A stretch of 64,000 nucleotides of DNA, from positions 806,001-870,000 of the forward strand of contig NZ_CP113065.1 in assembly GCF_026625825.1 (NCBI RefSeq). Direction: 5' to 3'. The notes under the pieces are model-generated. The model was not told the origin of the DNA, made no database searches, and was given only the letters and a program-made list of their open reading frames with translations. The translations under genes were made by a program, and so were the position numbers. Positions 1-8,211 of the stretch are shown here, in pieces; position 1 is the first letter of the stretch; the number at the start of each line of letters is the position of its first letter. The stretch comes from Pseudoxanthomonas sp. SL93 (GTDB lineage: Bacteria > Pseudomonadota > Gammaproteobacteria > Xanthomonadales > Xanthomonadaceae).

Positions 1-102
1 GCGCTCGGTGGCTACGGTCGCGTCCTGCGCCTGGCAGACGAACGCGGGGTATGCGACAAGCAGCGTCGTCGAAGCGAGCAAGGCCAACTTGGAAGCCTTC
101 AT
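1..102 (-). CDS. Exported protein, N-terminal 34 residues only
   Basis: The minus strand opens with ATG at 102 behind a GGGAGA ribosome site about 6 bases upstream. It runs off the window after 34 codons. The residues form a clear Sec signal peptide: Lys at positions 3 and 5, then a hydrophobic run (LALLASTTLLVAYPAFV), with a likely cleavage site after CQA or AQ. The mature start (DATVATER) is too short to place in a family. TonB-dependent receptors of xanthomonads often begin this way, but that is only a guess. Confidence 0.6.
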   Translation of the reverse strand, partial: MKASKLALLASTTLLVAYPAFVCQAQDATVATER

Positions 103-438
103 GACATTTCTCCCGGGTGAGCGCGATCCAGCGTGCGGTTGTCGACACCAACATGGACCCAGCTTGGGTGCCGCCGCGCGCGCGTTCAACCGCAGAACTA
201 ACCAGCGTGGCTAGGTAAATGTACTGAGCATGTGCACCGGGCGCGGCGGGGGCACGACACCGGGCCAAGGCCGCAGGCCGGCCATGCGAACCGGATCGCC
301 ACGTCGTTCGACCCAAGTCGGACACCAGCACGCCACCCGCCTCGGGTAAAGTTCCTTCCGAGCGAACGTTTGCATGCACCGCCCTTCGGGGGGCGGGCCG
401 CTGTCGCAGGACGCGTGCGTTCTTTCATCGTGTCGGCG
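103..438. other. Intergenic region between divergent genes
   Basis: This 336-base gap separates the leftward exported-protein gene from the rightward histidine kinase gene and should hold both promoters. I see no convincing -35/-10 pair. On the minus strand at 222-214 there is CATTTACCT, the same nine bases found twice in the direct repeats at 6851-6887. The kinase start is uncertain, so part of this stretch could be coding. Confidence 0.5.
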
Positions 439-3400
439 ATGGTTGAAGGGGATCGGTTGGACAGCGTGGGGTATGGACACATCGGGCGGGCCGGAAGGTC
501 GCGCGGCAGGCGCGTGTATGCGGTGCGCGCGGTGCTGCTGTGCGCGCTGCTGGTGTTCGCCGGCATGGCGCAGGCGCTGGATGCCCACCGCCAGATCGCC
601 CAGTTCCACCACACCGCCTGGACCGTCAAGGAAGGCGCGCCCGGCCAGATCACCGCGCTGGCGCAGACCGCCGACGGCTATCTGTGGCTGGGCACGCAGG
701 TGGGCCTGTTCCGCTTCGACGGCGTGGATTTCGAACGCTACGACCCACCGGGTGGGCAGGCTTTCCCCGCCACCAGCATCTCCGCCCTGCACGCCGCACC
801 GGATGGCAGCCTGTGGATCGGCTTCCGCTATGGCGCGGTCAGCGTGCTGCGCAACGACCGCCTGACCCATTACGGCGAAGCACAGGGGCTGCCCACCAGC
901 ACCGTGTTCCGGTTCGCCCAGGACCACGACGGGCGCCTGTGGGCCGCCACGTTCACCGGCCTGGTGTACCTGCACCAGGGCCGCTGGCAGCGCACGGAGG
1001 GTGCATGGCAGGTGCCCGGCAGGCAGGCGCGCACCGTCTTCGTCGATCGCGAGGGCACGCTGTGGGTGGCGACCGAGCGTGGCGTCGCCTTCCTGCGCAA
1101 GGGCACGCGCGTCTTCCAGGCCGTGGACGCGCCGGTCGGCCGCATCAGCCAGATCGCACAGGCGCCGGACGGCAGCCTGTGGATCGCCGAAAACGAGGGC
1201 GGCGTGCGCCAGCTGCCACGCCACGGCACGCCACCTGCGACACGATCGCTGGCCGCGTCGTCGGCCGGCCTGCTGTTCGACCGCGACGGCACCTTGTGGG
1301 CCACCACCATGGGCGAGGGCGTGCAACGCCTGTCGCGGCCGATGGACACCACGGCGCCGGCAGCAGGTGCGCCCGCATTCGAGCATTTCCGCCAGGACGA
1401 CGGACTCAGCGCCGATTACCTGCTGCCGGTGCTGGAAGACCGCGAAGGCAATGTCTGGGTGGGCAGCAGCCGCGGGCTGGACCGCTTCCGCCATGCCAAC
1501 GTGGTGCTGGCGATGCTGCCCGATGGCGCGCAGGATTTCGCCATCGTCGCCGGCGACGACGGCTCACTGCTGGTCGGCAGCCGCAACCGCCCGCTGATGC
1601 AGCTGCAGGGCCGGCAGCTGCGCTTCCTGGACCTGCCCCCGCCGCTCACGGCCGCCTACCGCGACCGCACAGGCACGGTCTGGCTGGGCGGGCCCGATGG
1701 CCTGTGGACGTGGCGCGACGGGCAGCTGGCGCCGGTCACGCCGCTGCCGGTGTCAGGATATTCCGGGGTGCAGGCCATCGCGCGTGACCGCGACGGCGCG
1801 CTGTGGGTGTCGTTGAACACGCCCGGCATCCATCGCCTGACGGATGGCAGGTGGCACCACCTGCGCGACCAGGCGGGCATGCCCGACGGTTCGTCGCCGC
1901 TGGCGCTGCTGTCCGCGGCCGATGGCGCACTGTGGATGGGCTTCGCGCGCGACAAGATCACGGTGATGCGCGGCGGCGCGCGGCAGGTGATCGGCACCGA
2001 GCAGGGTCTGGCGGTAGGCAACGTCACCGCGCTGGTGGAAGGCCGCGGCGGCATCTGGATCGGCGGCGAGCGCGGGCTGGCGCGGTTCGCGGCGGGACGC
2101 GTGCGCAGCCTGCGCGCGCCGGCGGACAGCCCGTTCCGCGGCATTTCCGGCATTGTCGAGGCCCGCAACGGCGACCTGTGGTTGAACGGCGCGCGCGGCG
2201 TGCTGCACGTGAAGGTCGCCGACGTGGCGGGGCTGTTTGATGCGGCGGCGCCGGTGTACGAGCAGTTCGATTTCCTCGACGGCCTGCCTGGCGTACCGGC
2301 GCAGTTCCGGCCCATTCCCACCGCGGCCGAAGGCAGCGACGGCCGGCTGTGGTTCGCGACCACCAGCGGCGTGGTGTCGATCGATCCAGCCAGGATCCGG
2401 CGCAATCCCACGCCGCCACCCGTGGCCATCGCGACGGTGACCGCGGACGAACGCGCGCATGGCGTGGGCGGCGCCACGCTGCGGCTGCCGCCCGGCACGC
2501 GCAACCTGCAGATCGCCTACACCGCGCTGAGCCTGTCGATCCCGGAACGCGTGCGCTTCCGCTACCGGCTGGAAGGCTACGACGAGGACTGGCAGGACGC
2601 CGGCACGCGCCGCACCGCGTTCTACAACGACCCGGGCCCCGGCCACTACGTCTTCCGCGTGATCGCCGCCAACAACGACGGCGTCTGGAGTCCGCAGGGC
2701 GCCGCGCTGCCCATCGTCATCGCGCCGCGCTACTACCAGACCGCGTGGTTCATGGCCCTGTGCGTGATGTTGGGGGCCTCGCTGCTGTGGGTGGCTTACC
2801 TGCTGCGCCTGCGCCACCTGTCCAGGCAGATCCGCGAACGCCTCCAGGAGCGCCATCGCGAACGCGAGCGCATCGCGCGCGAACTGCACGACACGCTGCT
2901 GCAGAGCGTGCAGGGGCTGATCCTGCGGTTCCACGCGGTGGCGGGTTCGCTCGGGCGCGAGGCACCCGCGCATGCGGCGATGGAGCGCGTGCTGGACAGG
3001 GCCGATGAAGTACTGGTGGAAGCGCGCGAACGCGTGCTGGACCTGCGCCGCTCGCGCTTGCCGGGTGACCTGCCCGAGGCGCTGGCCGGGCTGGGCGAGG
3101 AACTGGTGCCGGACTTCTCGATCGATTTCCGCCTGGTGGTGGACGGTGACCCGCGCGCACTGGATCCGCTGATGCGCGACGAGCTGTACCGCATCGCGCG
3201 CGAAGCGGTGCTCAATGCGTTCCAGCATGCCCGCGCCGACCACGTGGAGGTGGAACTGACGTACGCGGACGATGCGCTGCACCTGTGCGTGCGCGACGAC
3301 GGCGCCGGCATGCCCGTCGAGGTGCGGCAGCGCGGCGGCCGCGAGGGGCATTGGGGCCTGGCCGGCATGCGCGAACGGGCCGAACGCATCGGCGCGCTGC

Positions 3401-3540
3401 TGGAGGTCGGCCCCGGCCCCCGCGCGGGCACGCAGGTGCTGCTGCGGGTGCCGGCCGACGCGGTCTACCTGGCCGCGATGCGTGCCAAGCGTCGCCGCTG
3501 GTGGCCGGGACGGCTGTGCATGCGACGCACGCGCAGCTGA
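439..3540 (+). CDS. Propeller-type two-component sensor histidine kinase
   Basis: About 1033 residues. After a signal-anchor segment (AVRAVLLCALLVFAGMAQA) there is a long periplasmic region of repeated two-component-regulator propeller blades, seen as repeated G.LW.GT/DGSLWIG units. It is followed by a Y_Y_Y domain (RFRYRLEGYDEDW) and one membrane helix at about residues 768-793. The cytoplasmic part is a NarL-type kinase: HisKA_3 with phospho-acceptor His about 817 in ELHDTLLQ, then HATPase_c with the N box (about 921-935) and DDGAGMP (about 951-959). It senses an unknown periplasmic ligand and phosphorylates a LuxR-type regulator. None is adjacent; the nearest is at 9899. The start is uncertain: ATG 439 lacks a good ribosome site, and GTG 469 or GTG 514 (just before the hydrophobic segment) are alternatives. 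Confidence 0.88.
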   Translation: MVEGDRLDSVGYGHIGRAGRSRGRRVYAVRAVLLCALLVFAGMAQALDAHRQIAQFHHTAWTVKEGAPGQITALAQTADGYLWLGTQVGLFRFDGVDFERYDPPGGQAFPATSISALHAAPDGSLWIGFRYGAVSVLRNDRLTHYGEAQGLPTSTVFRFAQDHDGRLWAATFTGLVYLHQGRWQRTEGAWQVPGRQARTVFVDREGTLWVATERGVAFLRKGTRVFQAVDAPVGRISQIAQAPDGSLWIAENEGGVRQLPRHGTPPATRSLAASSAGLLFDRDGTLWATTMGEGVQRLSRPMDTTAPAAGAPAFEHFRQDDGLSADYLLPVLEDREGNVWVGSSRGLDRFRHANVVLAMLPDGAQDFAIVAGDDGSLLVGSRNRPLMQLQGRQLRFLDLPPPLTAAYRDRTGTVWLGGPDGLWTWRDGQLAPVTPLPVSGYSGVQAIARDRDGALWVSLNTPGIHRLTDGRWHHLRDQAGMPDGSSPLALLSAADGALWMGFARDKITVMRGGARQVIGTEQGLAVGNVTALVEGRGGIWIGGERGLARFAAGRVRSLRAPADSPFRGISGIVEARNGDLWLNGARGVLHVKVADVAGLFDAAAPVYEQFDFLDGLPGVPAQFRPIPTAAEGSDGRLWFATTSGVVSIDPARIRRNPTPPPVAIATVTADERAHGVGGATLRLPPGTRNLQIAYTALSLSIPERVRFRYRLEGYDEDWQDAGTRRTAFYNDPGPGHYVFRVIAANNDGVWSPQGAALPIVIAPRYYQTAWFMALCVMLGASLLWVAYLLRLRHLSRQIRERLQERHRERERIARELHDTLLQSVQGLILRFHAVAGSLGREAPAHAAMERVLDRADEVLVEARERVLDLRRSRLPGDLPEALAGLGEELVPDFSIDFRLVVDGDPRALDPLMRDELYRIAREAVLNAFQHARADHVEVELTYADDALHLCVRDDGAGMPVEVRQRGGREGHWGLAGMRERAERIGALLEVGPGPRAGTQVLLRVPADAVYLAAMRAKRRRWWPGRLCMRRTRS

Positions 3541-3633
3541 TGCGCATCGCGTACGCCGTGCCGGGCGTCCCCATGACGTGTGGCGGTTAACTTAGCGCGC
3601 CCGATCCGTAACATCGCACCGACAGGAGGACCC

Positions 3634-4800
3634 ATGCGCCTAGCCTCGACGATCTGCCTGCTTGCCTTGCTTCCGCTCGCCGCGTGGGCCACCACGCCGC
3701 CACCGTCACCGCTCCCCACGCGTGCCGCGCTGGATGCCGAACTCGTGGCGGCGATGCGCGCGGCGCAGGCCAACGGGCTGGCCATCGCGGTGATCGACGA
3801 CGGCAAGGTGGTGCACGTGGCCGCCTACGGCCAGCGCAATGCGCAGGGTGATCCCTTGCAGACGAACACCGTCATGTACGGCGCATCGCTGACCAAGGCG
3901 GTGTTCGCCTGGACCGTGATGCAACTGGTGGACGAGGGCAGGCTGGACCTCGACCGCCCCATCGGCGAGTACTTCGACAAGCCACTCACCGACTATCCTG
4001 CCGAGGACAAGTACGGCCCGTGGCCCGACCTGGCCGGTGATGCGCGCTGGAAGCAGATCACCGCGCGCATGCTGCTGACGCACAGTGCTGGCTTCGCCAA
4101 CTTCGCCTACCTGGAGCCCGACGGCAAACTTCGCATCCATTTCGAGCCCGGCAGCCGGTATGCCTATTCCGGTGAAGGATTGATCCTGCTGCAGTACGTG
4201 CTGGAACGCGGGCTGGGCCTGGATGTGGGGCAGGAGATGCAGCGCCGCGTGTTCGACCGCTTCGGTATGCCCGACACCAGCATGACCTGGCGCCCGGACT
4301 TCGCCGCCAACCTGGCCGATGGCTGGAACGAGGACGGCAGCACCGAGCCGCACGACGAGCGCAGCCGCGTGCGGGCCGCCGGTTCCATGGACACCACGAT
4401 CGCCGACATGGCGAACTTTGCCGCCGCTTACGTCAACGGCGACGGGTTGAGCGCGGCCAGCGCGTCGGCGCTGACCACGCCCCAGCGACCGATCACCACC
4501 GCCAGCCAGTTCCCCACGCTGCAGGACGAACTGCCGGCCGCGCAGCGCCGCCAGGACCTGGCAGCGGGGTTGGGCGTGGTGGTGTTCGATGGGCCGCAGG
4601 GCCCGGGCTTCTTCAAGGGCGGCCACAACGATTCCACCGGCAACACCTGGGTGTGCTTGAAGCAGCGCAGGCGCTGCGTGGTGATCCTGGGCAACGATGT
4701 GCGCGCCGAACGCGCGTTCCCGCGGCTGGTGGCCTTCGTGCTGGGGGAAACCGGCGTGCCGTGGACGTGGGAGTACGGCAGCAAGGCGTTCATCGACTGA
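3634..4800 (+). CDS. Beta-lactamase-fold serine hydrolase, exported
   Basis: 388 residues with a Sec signal peptide ending near AWA (about residue 18). The penicillin-binding-protein/class C beta-lactamase fold is shown by SLTK (Ser85, Lys88), the YSG motif at 178-180 in place of YAN, and a C-terminal KGGHNDSTGN that stands for the KTG box. Such proteins act as D-aminopeptidases, esterases or EstB-like hydrolases more often than as true beta-lactamases; the substrate cannot be told here. The start is secure: AGGAGG lies 5 bases before ATG. It stands alone, 93 bases after the kinase gene. An inverted repeat (GCGAGGG...CCCTCGC, 4814-4844) lies between it and the convergent neighbour. Confidence 0.85.
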   Translation: MRLASTICLLALLPLAAWATTPPPSPLPTRAALDAELVAAMRAAQANGLAIAVIDDGKVVHVAAYGQRNAQGDPLQTNTVMYGASLTKAVFAWTVMQLVDEGRLDLDRPIGEYFDKPLTDYPAEDKYGPWPDLAGDARWKQITARMLLTHSAGFANFAYLEPDGKLRIHFEPGSRYAYSGEGLILLQYVLERGLGLDVGQEMQRRVFDRFGMPDTSMTWRPDFAANLADGWNEDGSTEPHDERSRVRAAGSMDTTIADMANFAAAYVNGDGLSAASASALTTPQRPITTASQFPTLQDELPAAQRRQDLAAGLGVVVFDGPQGPGFFKGGHNDSTGNTWVCLKQRRRCVVILGNDVRAERAFPRLVAFVLGETGVPWTWEYGSKAFID

Positions 4801-4933
4801 CGCGACCGGCGGTGCGAGGGTCGTTGGGTGTTTTTCGCCCTCGCGCCACCCTTTGTGTGGGAAGCGCGCGGCCGTGCGACCCGTGCGCCCGCCGGGAAGG
4901 CAGGCGCAGGGCGGGTCGCGGCGGGCCGCGGCG

Positions 4934-5776
4934 TCAGTCCAGCCGCTCCAGCAACACCTTCGCCACGTCGACCGCCGAGGCCGGGTTCTGGCCGGTGATC
5001 AGCTCCCGATCGACCACCACGTTCGACTGCCACGGCTGGGCGTTGCTGCGGTACGCCACGCCGGCCTGCTGCAAGGCGATCTGCGGATAGAACTTCATGC
5101 GGCCGCCATTGAGCGCGGCCTTGGCCTGTTCTTCCTCATCATTGCTGATCACCGTGACCTGGTAGCCGGCGTAGATCCACTCAGGCTGTGCGGCCGCACG
5201 GTTGTCGCGTTCCATCCCCCGGACGAAGACCGGGTTGTCTGGCAGCGTAGACAGCAGGGCGATGGGCCCGTGGCAGACCAGGGCGGTGGGCTTGCCGTGC
5301 TGGTGGAAGTCGGTCAGCAGGCGTCCCAGCGAGGGGCTGGCCAGCAGGTCCTGCATGGGCGCGTGGCCGCCGGGGATGTAGACGGCGTCGAATTCGCCGT
5401 AGCCGATCTGTTCCACCCGCGCCAGGCTGAGCACCGGCGACTGGGTGGCGGACGTCAGCTTCAACTGCGCCAGCAGGTCGGCATGCGATTGCAGGCTGGC
5501 GGCATCGTTGCCGAAGTAGGCCTTGTCCACCGAGGTGCGGTCCACCGTCGGTGCGCGGCCTTCCGGCGTGGCGAAGGTGACCTGGTGGCCGGCGTCGCGC
5601 AGTGCCTTGACCGGCTGCATCAGTTCGTTGAGGTAGAAGCCGGTGGGGTAGACCTGGCCGTCGCGCAGGTCGAGGTGGTCGGCGTCGGACAGCACCACCA
5701 GCACGTGGGCAGCCTGGGCGTTGGTCGAGGCGACGGCGAGCAGGACGGCGGCGGCGAGGGGGGCGAGCAGTTTCAT
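4934..5776 (-). CDS. DJ-1/PfpI-family class I amidotransferase-like protein, exported
   Basis: 280 residues. A signal peptide (MKLLAPLAAAVLLAVASTNAQA) precedes a DJ-1/PfpI (Hsp31-like) domain. The nucleophile elbow is ALVCHGP with Cys168-His169, and the acidic partner region is IPGGHAP at 135-141. Family members are glyoxalase-III-like enzymes, deglycases or chaperones; an exported form is less usual. ATG 5776 has a GGAG site. It is transcribed away from the LysR gene at 5885 with a 108-base shared control region, the classic layout of a LysR regulator and its target, so it is probably regulated by that protein. Confidence 0.85.
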   Translation of the reverse strand: MKLLAPLAAAVLLAVASTNAQAAHVLVVLSDADHLDLRDGQVYPTGFYLNELMQPVKALRDAGHQVTFATPEGRAPTVDRTSVDKAYFGNDAASLQSHADLLAQLKLTSATQSPVLSLARVEQIGYGEFDAVYIPGGHAPMQDLLASPSLGRLLTDFHQHGKPTALVCHGPIALLSTLPDNPVFVRGMERDNRAAAQPEWIYAGYQVTVISNDEEEQAKAALNGGRMKFYPQIALQQAGVAYRSNAQPWQSNVVVDRELITGQNPASAVDVAKVLLERLD

Positions 5777-5884
5777 GGGGGTCTCCGGTGCGGGCGGGAA
5801 GCCCGGGATGGCGCGCACTGTATTCTTGGCGCGCGGGGCGATAAATTGGCCTGAGAGGGATTCATCTGTTCTCCGGAGGCAAGA

Positions 5885-6790
5885 ATGGCGCGACGGTTCG
5901 ATCACCTGGCCGATGTCGAGGCGCTGGTGGCGGTGGTGGACCACGGCTCGCTGACGGCCGCGGCGGTGGCGCTGTCGACCACGCCGTCGGTGATCAGCCG
6001 TGCGATCGTCCGGCTGGAAAGCCGGCTGGGCAGCCAGCTGTTGCGGCGGACCACGCGCCGCATCGGCCTGACCGAGGCCGGCCGCGCCTACGTGGAGCAG
6101 GCACGCGCCGCCTTCCACCTGATCGACGATGCCGAGCGCGCGGTGCAGGGCGAGGCGGGCGTGCTGACCGGGCAGGTGCGCATAAGCGTGCCGACCACGT
6201 ACGGGCACTACCGGCTGCCGGAGCTGCTGCGCGATTTCATGGAACGGCACCCGCAGGTGCGGCTGGAGGTGAACATCGCCAACCGCAATGTGGATCTGGT
6301 GGCCGAGGGCTACGACCTGGCGATCCGGCTGGGTCCGCTGCCCGACAGCGGGCTGGTCGCGCGCAAGCTGGAAGACGCTGCCTTGTGCGTGGTGGCGTCA
6401 CCCGAGTATCTGCAGCGCTACGGCACGCCGTCATCGCTGGATGCGTTGGCGCGGCATGTCTGCCTGCCGTTCGTGATGCCCAGCAGTGGCCGGCTTGCGC
6501 CGTGGCTGTTCCGCAACGGCACGGACGATGTCGAATGGCTGCCGGAATCGCGCATCACCGTGTCCGAGGATGTGCTGGGGGTGGTTTCGCTGGCGCAGCG
6601 CGGCGCGGGCATCTGCCAGACCTACGACTTCGTGGTGGAGGAGCCGCTGCGCGCGGGCCGGCTGGTGGAAGTGCTGGCTGCGCTGCGGGGGCGCTCGCGC
6701 ATGTTCTCGATGATCTATGCGCCGCACCGGCGACTGTCTGCGGCAGCGCGTGCCCTGATCGATGCGCTGGCCGCACCGTCACCCACGTAA
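5885..6790 (+). CDS. LysR-family transcriptional regulator
   Basis: 301 residues. The winged helix-turn-helix spans about residues 5-65 (GSLTAAAVALSTTPSVISRA, then LESRLGSQLLRRTTRRIGLT), and a LysR substrate-binding domain fills about 90-295. GGAGG lies 6 bases before ATG 5885. It is divergent from the DJ-1/PfpI gene and most likely controls it. It resembles the many YhaJ/DmlR-type LysR proteins whose targets are oxidoreductases or stress enzymes. No inducer can be inferred. Confidence 0.9.
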   Translation: MARRFDHLADVEALVAVVDHGSLTAAAVALSTTPSVISRAIVRLESRLGSQLLRRTTRRIGLTEAGRAYVEQARAAFHLIDDAERAVQGEAGVLTGQVRISVPTTYGHYRLPELLRDFMERHPQVRLEVNIANRNVDLVAEGYDLAIRLGPLPDSGLVARKLEDAALCVVASPEYLQRYGTPSSLDALARHVCLPFVMPSSGRLAPWLFRNGTDDVEWLPESRITVSEDVLGVVSLAQRGAGICQTYDFVVEEPLRAGRLVEVLAALRGRSRMFSMIYAPHRRLSAAARALIDALAAPSPT

Positions 6791-6850
6791 TGACCCTGGA
6801 TGACGCGCGCCGCATACCCCGCGGGGGCGGTGGCGGGCGCGACATGCCAC

Positions 6851-6887
6851 TGCATGCATTTACCTGCACACGTGCATGCATTTACCT
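6851..6887 (+). repeat. Two 15-bp direct repeats abutting a -35 box
   Basis: TGCATGCATTTACCT occurs at 6851-6865 and again, exactly, at 6873-6887. The start-to-start distance is 22 bases, two helical turns. The second copy ends at the base just before the -35 hexamer at 6888. This geometry suits an activator dimer or tandem protomers touching RNA polymerase. I do not recognise the site. Confidence 0.7.
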
Positions 6888-6916
6888 TTGACACGCGCGT
6901 TTTTCGCCCCGATAGT
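6888..6916 (+). promoter_or_regulatory. Near-consensus sigma-70 promoter
   Basis: TTGACA at 6888-6893, a 17-base spacer, then GATAGT at 6911-6916. Transcription would begin near 6923, about 22 bases before the ATG at 6945. It is one of the best -35/spacer matches seen in the window. Confidence 0.7.
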
Positions 6917-6944
6917 CACTTTCCCGAGGGGAAAGGAGGTCGTG

Positions 6945-7052
6945 ATGAAGACGATGCTGACGCGCTACATGACCTGGATGCTGATCGCAGCGGCCACCCT
7001 GCTGCTGTTCGGTCTGGCGCAGGTGCCGGAGCTGTGGGCACCGCTCACCTGA
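6945..7052 (+). CDS. 35-residue single-span membrane protein
   Basis: The reading frame MKTMLTRYMTWMLIAAATLL... ends at TGA 7050-7052. A textbook ribosome site (AAAGGAGGT at 6932-6940) stands 4 bases before ATG 6945, and a strong promoter sits just upstream, so expression is likely despite the small size. Residues 8-27 form one hydrophobic helix. The Lys/Arg-bearing start suggests the N terminus stays inside. The end (VPELWAPLT) is short and periplasmic. I do not recognise a family. Small proteins of this type often modulate a larger membrane partner or respond to envelope stress. Confidence 0.7.
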   Translation: MKTMLTRYMTWMLIAAATLLLFGLAQVPELWAPLT

Positions 7053-7067
7053 GCCGCGTGCCGGTCG

Positions 7068-7106
7068 CCTGAAAAAAACAAACCCGGTCGCCGAGAGACG
7101 CCGGGT
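7068..7106 (-). terminator. Rho-independent terminator, leftward
   Basis: On the minus strand ACCCGG (7106-7101) pairs with CCGGGT (7087-7082), with further G-C pairing inside, and TTTGTTTTTTTC follows. On the plus strand there is no T run, so it does not serve the small membrane protein gene. It lies about 200 bases past the stop of the PEP-mutase-family gene, which points to its own transcript or a long 3' UTR. Confidence 0.7.
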
Positions 7107-7271
7107 CTGAAAGAAGGGGGAAGTCCCCGGATCCTGCCGTGCTGCTTGCTCAAGACAGCGCCCGTTTCCATTGCTGAGCGGCCATCTTGGCCTTTGCAGG
7201 GCGTGCTACCGGGGACGCCTGCATCATGCGCGCCGCGTCTCACATTCACAGTCGGGGTTTGCCGCAGGGGC
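7068..7271 (-). ncRNA. Candidate small RNA (possible Gac/Rsm-type)
   Basis: No credible gene lies between 7053 and 7304. Read leftward, the interval starts beside a 20-bp palindrome (7272-7291) and ends in a terminator with an uninterrupted run of seven T. The predicted transcript holds a GGCCA-AGA-TGGCC hairpin at 7190-7178, a GGGG-ACTT-CCCC hairpin, and three GGA triplets (TGGAA, AGGAT, GGGGAC) of the kind RsmA/CsrA binds. It also contains an 11-codon frame (MAAQQWKRALS) after AAGG, which could make it a leader peptide instead. No clear -10 box was found, so the 5' end is unknown. The class assignment is inference. Confidence 0.4.
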
Positions 7272-7291
7272 GTGTAGGAATATTCCTACAC
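7272..7291. promoter_or_regulatory. 20-bp perfect palindrome, GacA-box-like
   Basis: GTGTAGGAATATTCCTACAC is fully self-complementary. Its 18-base core, TGTAGG-N6-CCTACA, has the spacing and outer bases of the GacA box (TGTAAG-N6-CTTACA). The inner TAGGAATATTCCTA also resembles RcsB-type sites, another LuxR-HTH response regulator. A GacA/UvrY-like regulator is encoded 2.6 kb away at 9899. It has no T run and is not a terminator. Confidence 0.6.
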
Positions 7292-7304
7292 ATCCTGTCG
7301 GCAC

Positions 7305-8111
7305 TCATGCGAACAGCGCGTTGATCGCCCCATAGCCCATGGCCTGTGGATCCGGCAACGCCGTGCGGTCCGCGTGCAGGAATGTGTCGACCTGCCCGCG
7401 CAGTTGCCCGTACATCGATTCCGCCAGTGCCGAGCCGGTACTGATCCGGCGCACGCCCCAGGCCTGCAATGTGTCCAGCGCCTGCAGCTGCGGGCGCAGC
7501 ATCACGTTCAACGGCATGCCCGCCTCGGTGGCAAGCCGACGGATGCCATCCGCATCGACCAGGGCGGGCACGAAGAGCCCGTCTGCCCCGGCTTCGCGAT
7601 AGCGCGCGGCGCGCGCGAGCACTTCGCCGATGCGCGCGTGGTCGGCGACCAGCGAACGCAGGAACACATCGGTGCGCGCGTTGATGAAGACATCCACGCC
7701 GTGCGCCAGGCAGGCCTCGCGTACATGGCGGATCTTGGTGGCGAGCAATGCGGGATCGCCAGCGCCATCCTCCAGGTTGATGCCGGCCACACCAGCGCGG
7801 ACCAGTTGCAGCACGGTATGCGCCACCGCAGCAGGATCGTCCGAATAGCCGCCCTCGATATCGATGGTCAGCGGCACGCGAACGACACGGGCGATGCCGG
7901 CGACGGCCTCGGAAAACACACTGATCGGCAGCTGGTCACCGTCCGGATAGCCCTGTGACCAGGCCAGCCCGGCACTGGTGGTGGCGACAGCAGGCGCGCC
8001 TACGCTTTCGATCAGGCGCGCGGTACCTGCATCCCAGGCGTTGGCCAGCCTGAGCAGGCCGTGCTGGTGCAGGTGGCGGAAACGGGCGGCGGCAGTGGGA
8101 AGGGCATCCAT
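7305..8111 (-). CDS. Isocitrate lyase/PEP mutase superfamily enzyme
   Basis: 268 residues, close to the size of the short PEP-mutase branch. Family marks are NAWDAGTARL near the N terminus, TTSAGLAWSQGYPDG, the metal-site DIEGGY, GINLEDG and INARTDVFL. The KKCGH loop of isocitrate lyase is absent, so it is not isocitrate lyase. Candidates are oxaloacetate decarboxylase/carboxyvinyl-phosphonate mutase-like or methylisocitrate lyase-like C-C bond enzymes. It stands alone on the minus strand. No operon partner gives a pathway. Confidence 0.85.
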   Translation of the reverse strand: MDALPTAAARFRHLHQHGLLRLANAWDAGTARLIESVGAPAVATTSAGLAWSQGYPDGDQLPISVFSEAVAGIARVVRVPLTIDIEGGYSDDPAAVAHTVLQLVRAGVAGINLEDGAGDPALLATKIRHVREACLAHGVDVFINARTDVFLRSLVADHARIGEVLARAARYREAGADGLFVPALVDADGIRRLATEAGMPLNVMLRPQLQALDTLQAWGVRRISTGSALAESMYGQLRGQVDTFLHADRTALPDPQAMGYGAINALFA

Positions 8112-8211
8112 GGCAGGGCATCAGGCGGCGACAGGAATCGCCAGCTTGCCATGCGGCGGGGCGGGCGACTCACCGCATACGGACATCAACCCTGCGTGGC
8201 TGTCCCCGGCT

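Noticed and set aside
3541..3633. Possible promoter TTAACT region before the serine hydrolase
   Set aside because: No matching -35 at proper spacing.
3634..4800. Calling the serine hydrolase an antibiotic-resistance beta-lactamase
   Set aside because: The SxxK fold is shared by many esterases and peptidases. The YSG and HNDSTGN replacements do not support a class C beta-lactamase.
7141..7200. 11-codon peptide MAAQQWKRALS in the non-coding interval
   Set aside because: The ribosome site is weak and the ATG sits in a hairpin. It is mentioned as an alternative reading, not called as a gene.
7305..8111. Calling the minus-strand enzyme isocitrate lyase
   Set aside because: Too short and without the KKCGH catalytic loop.
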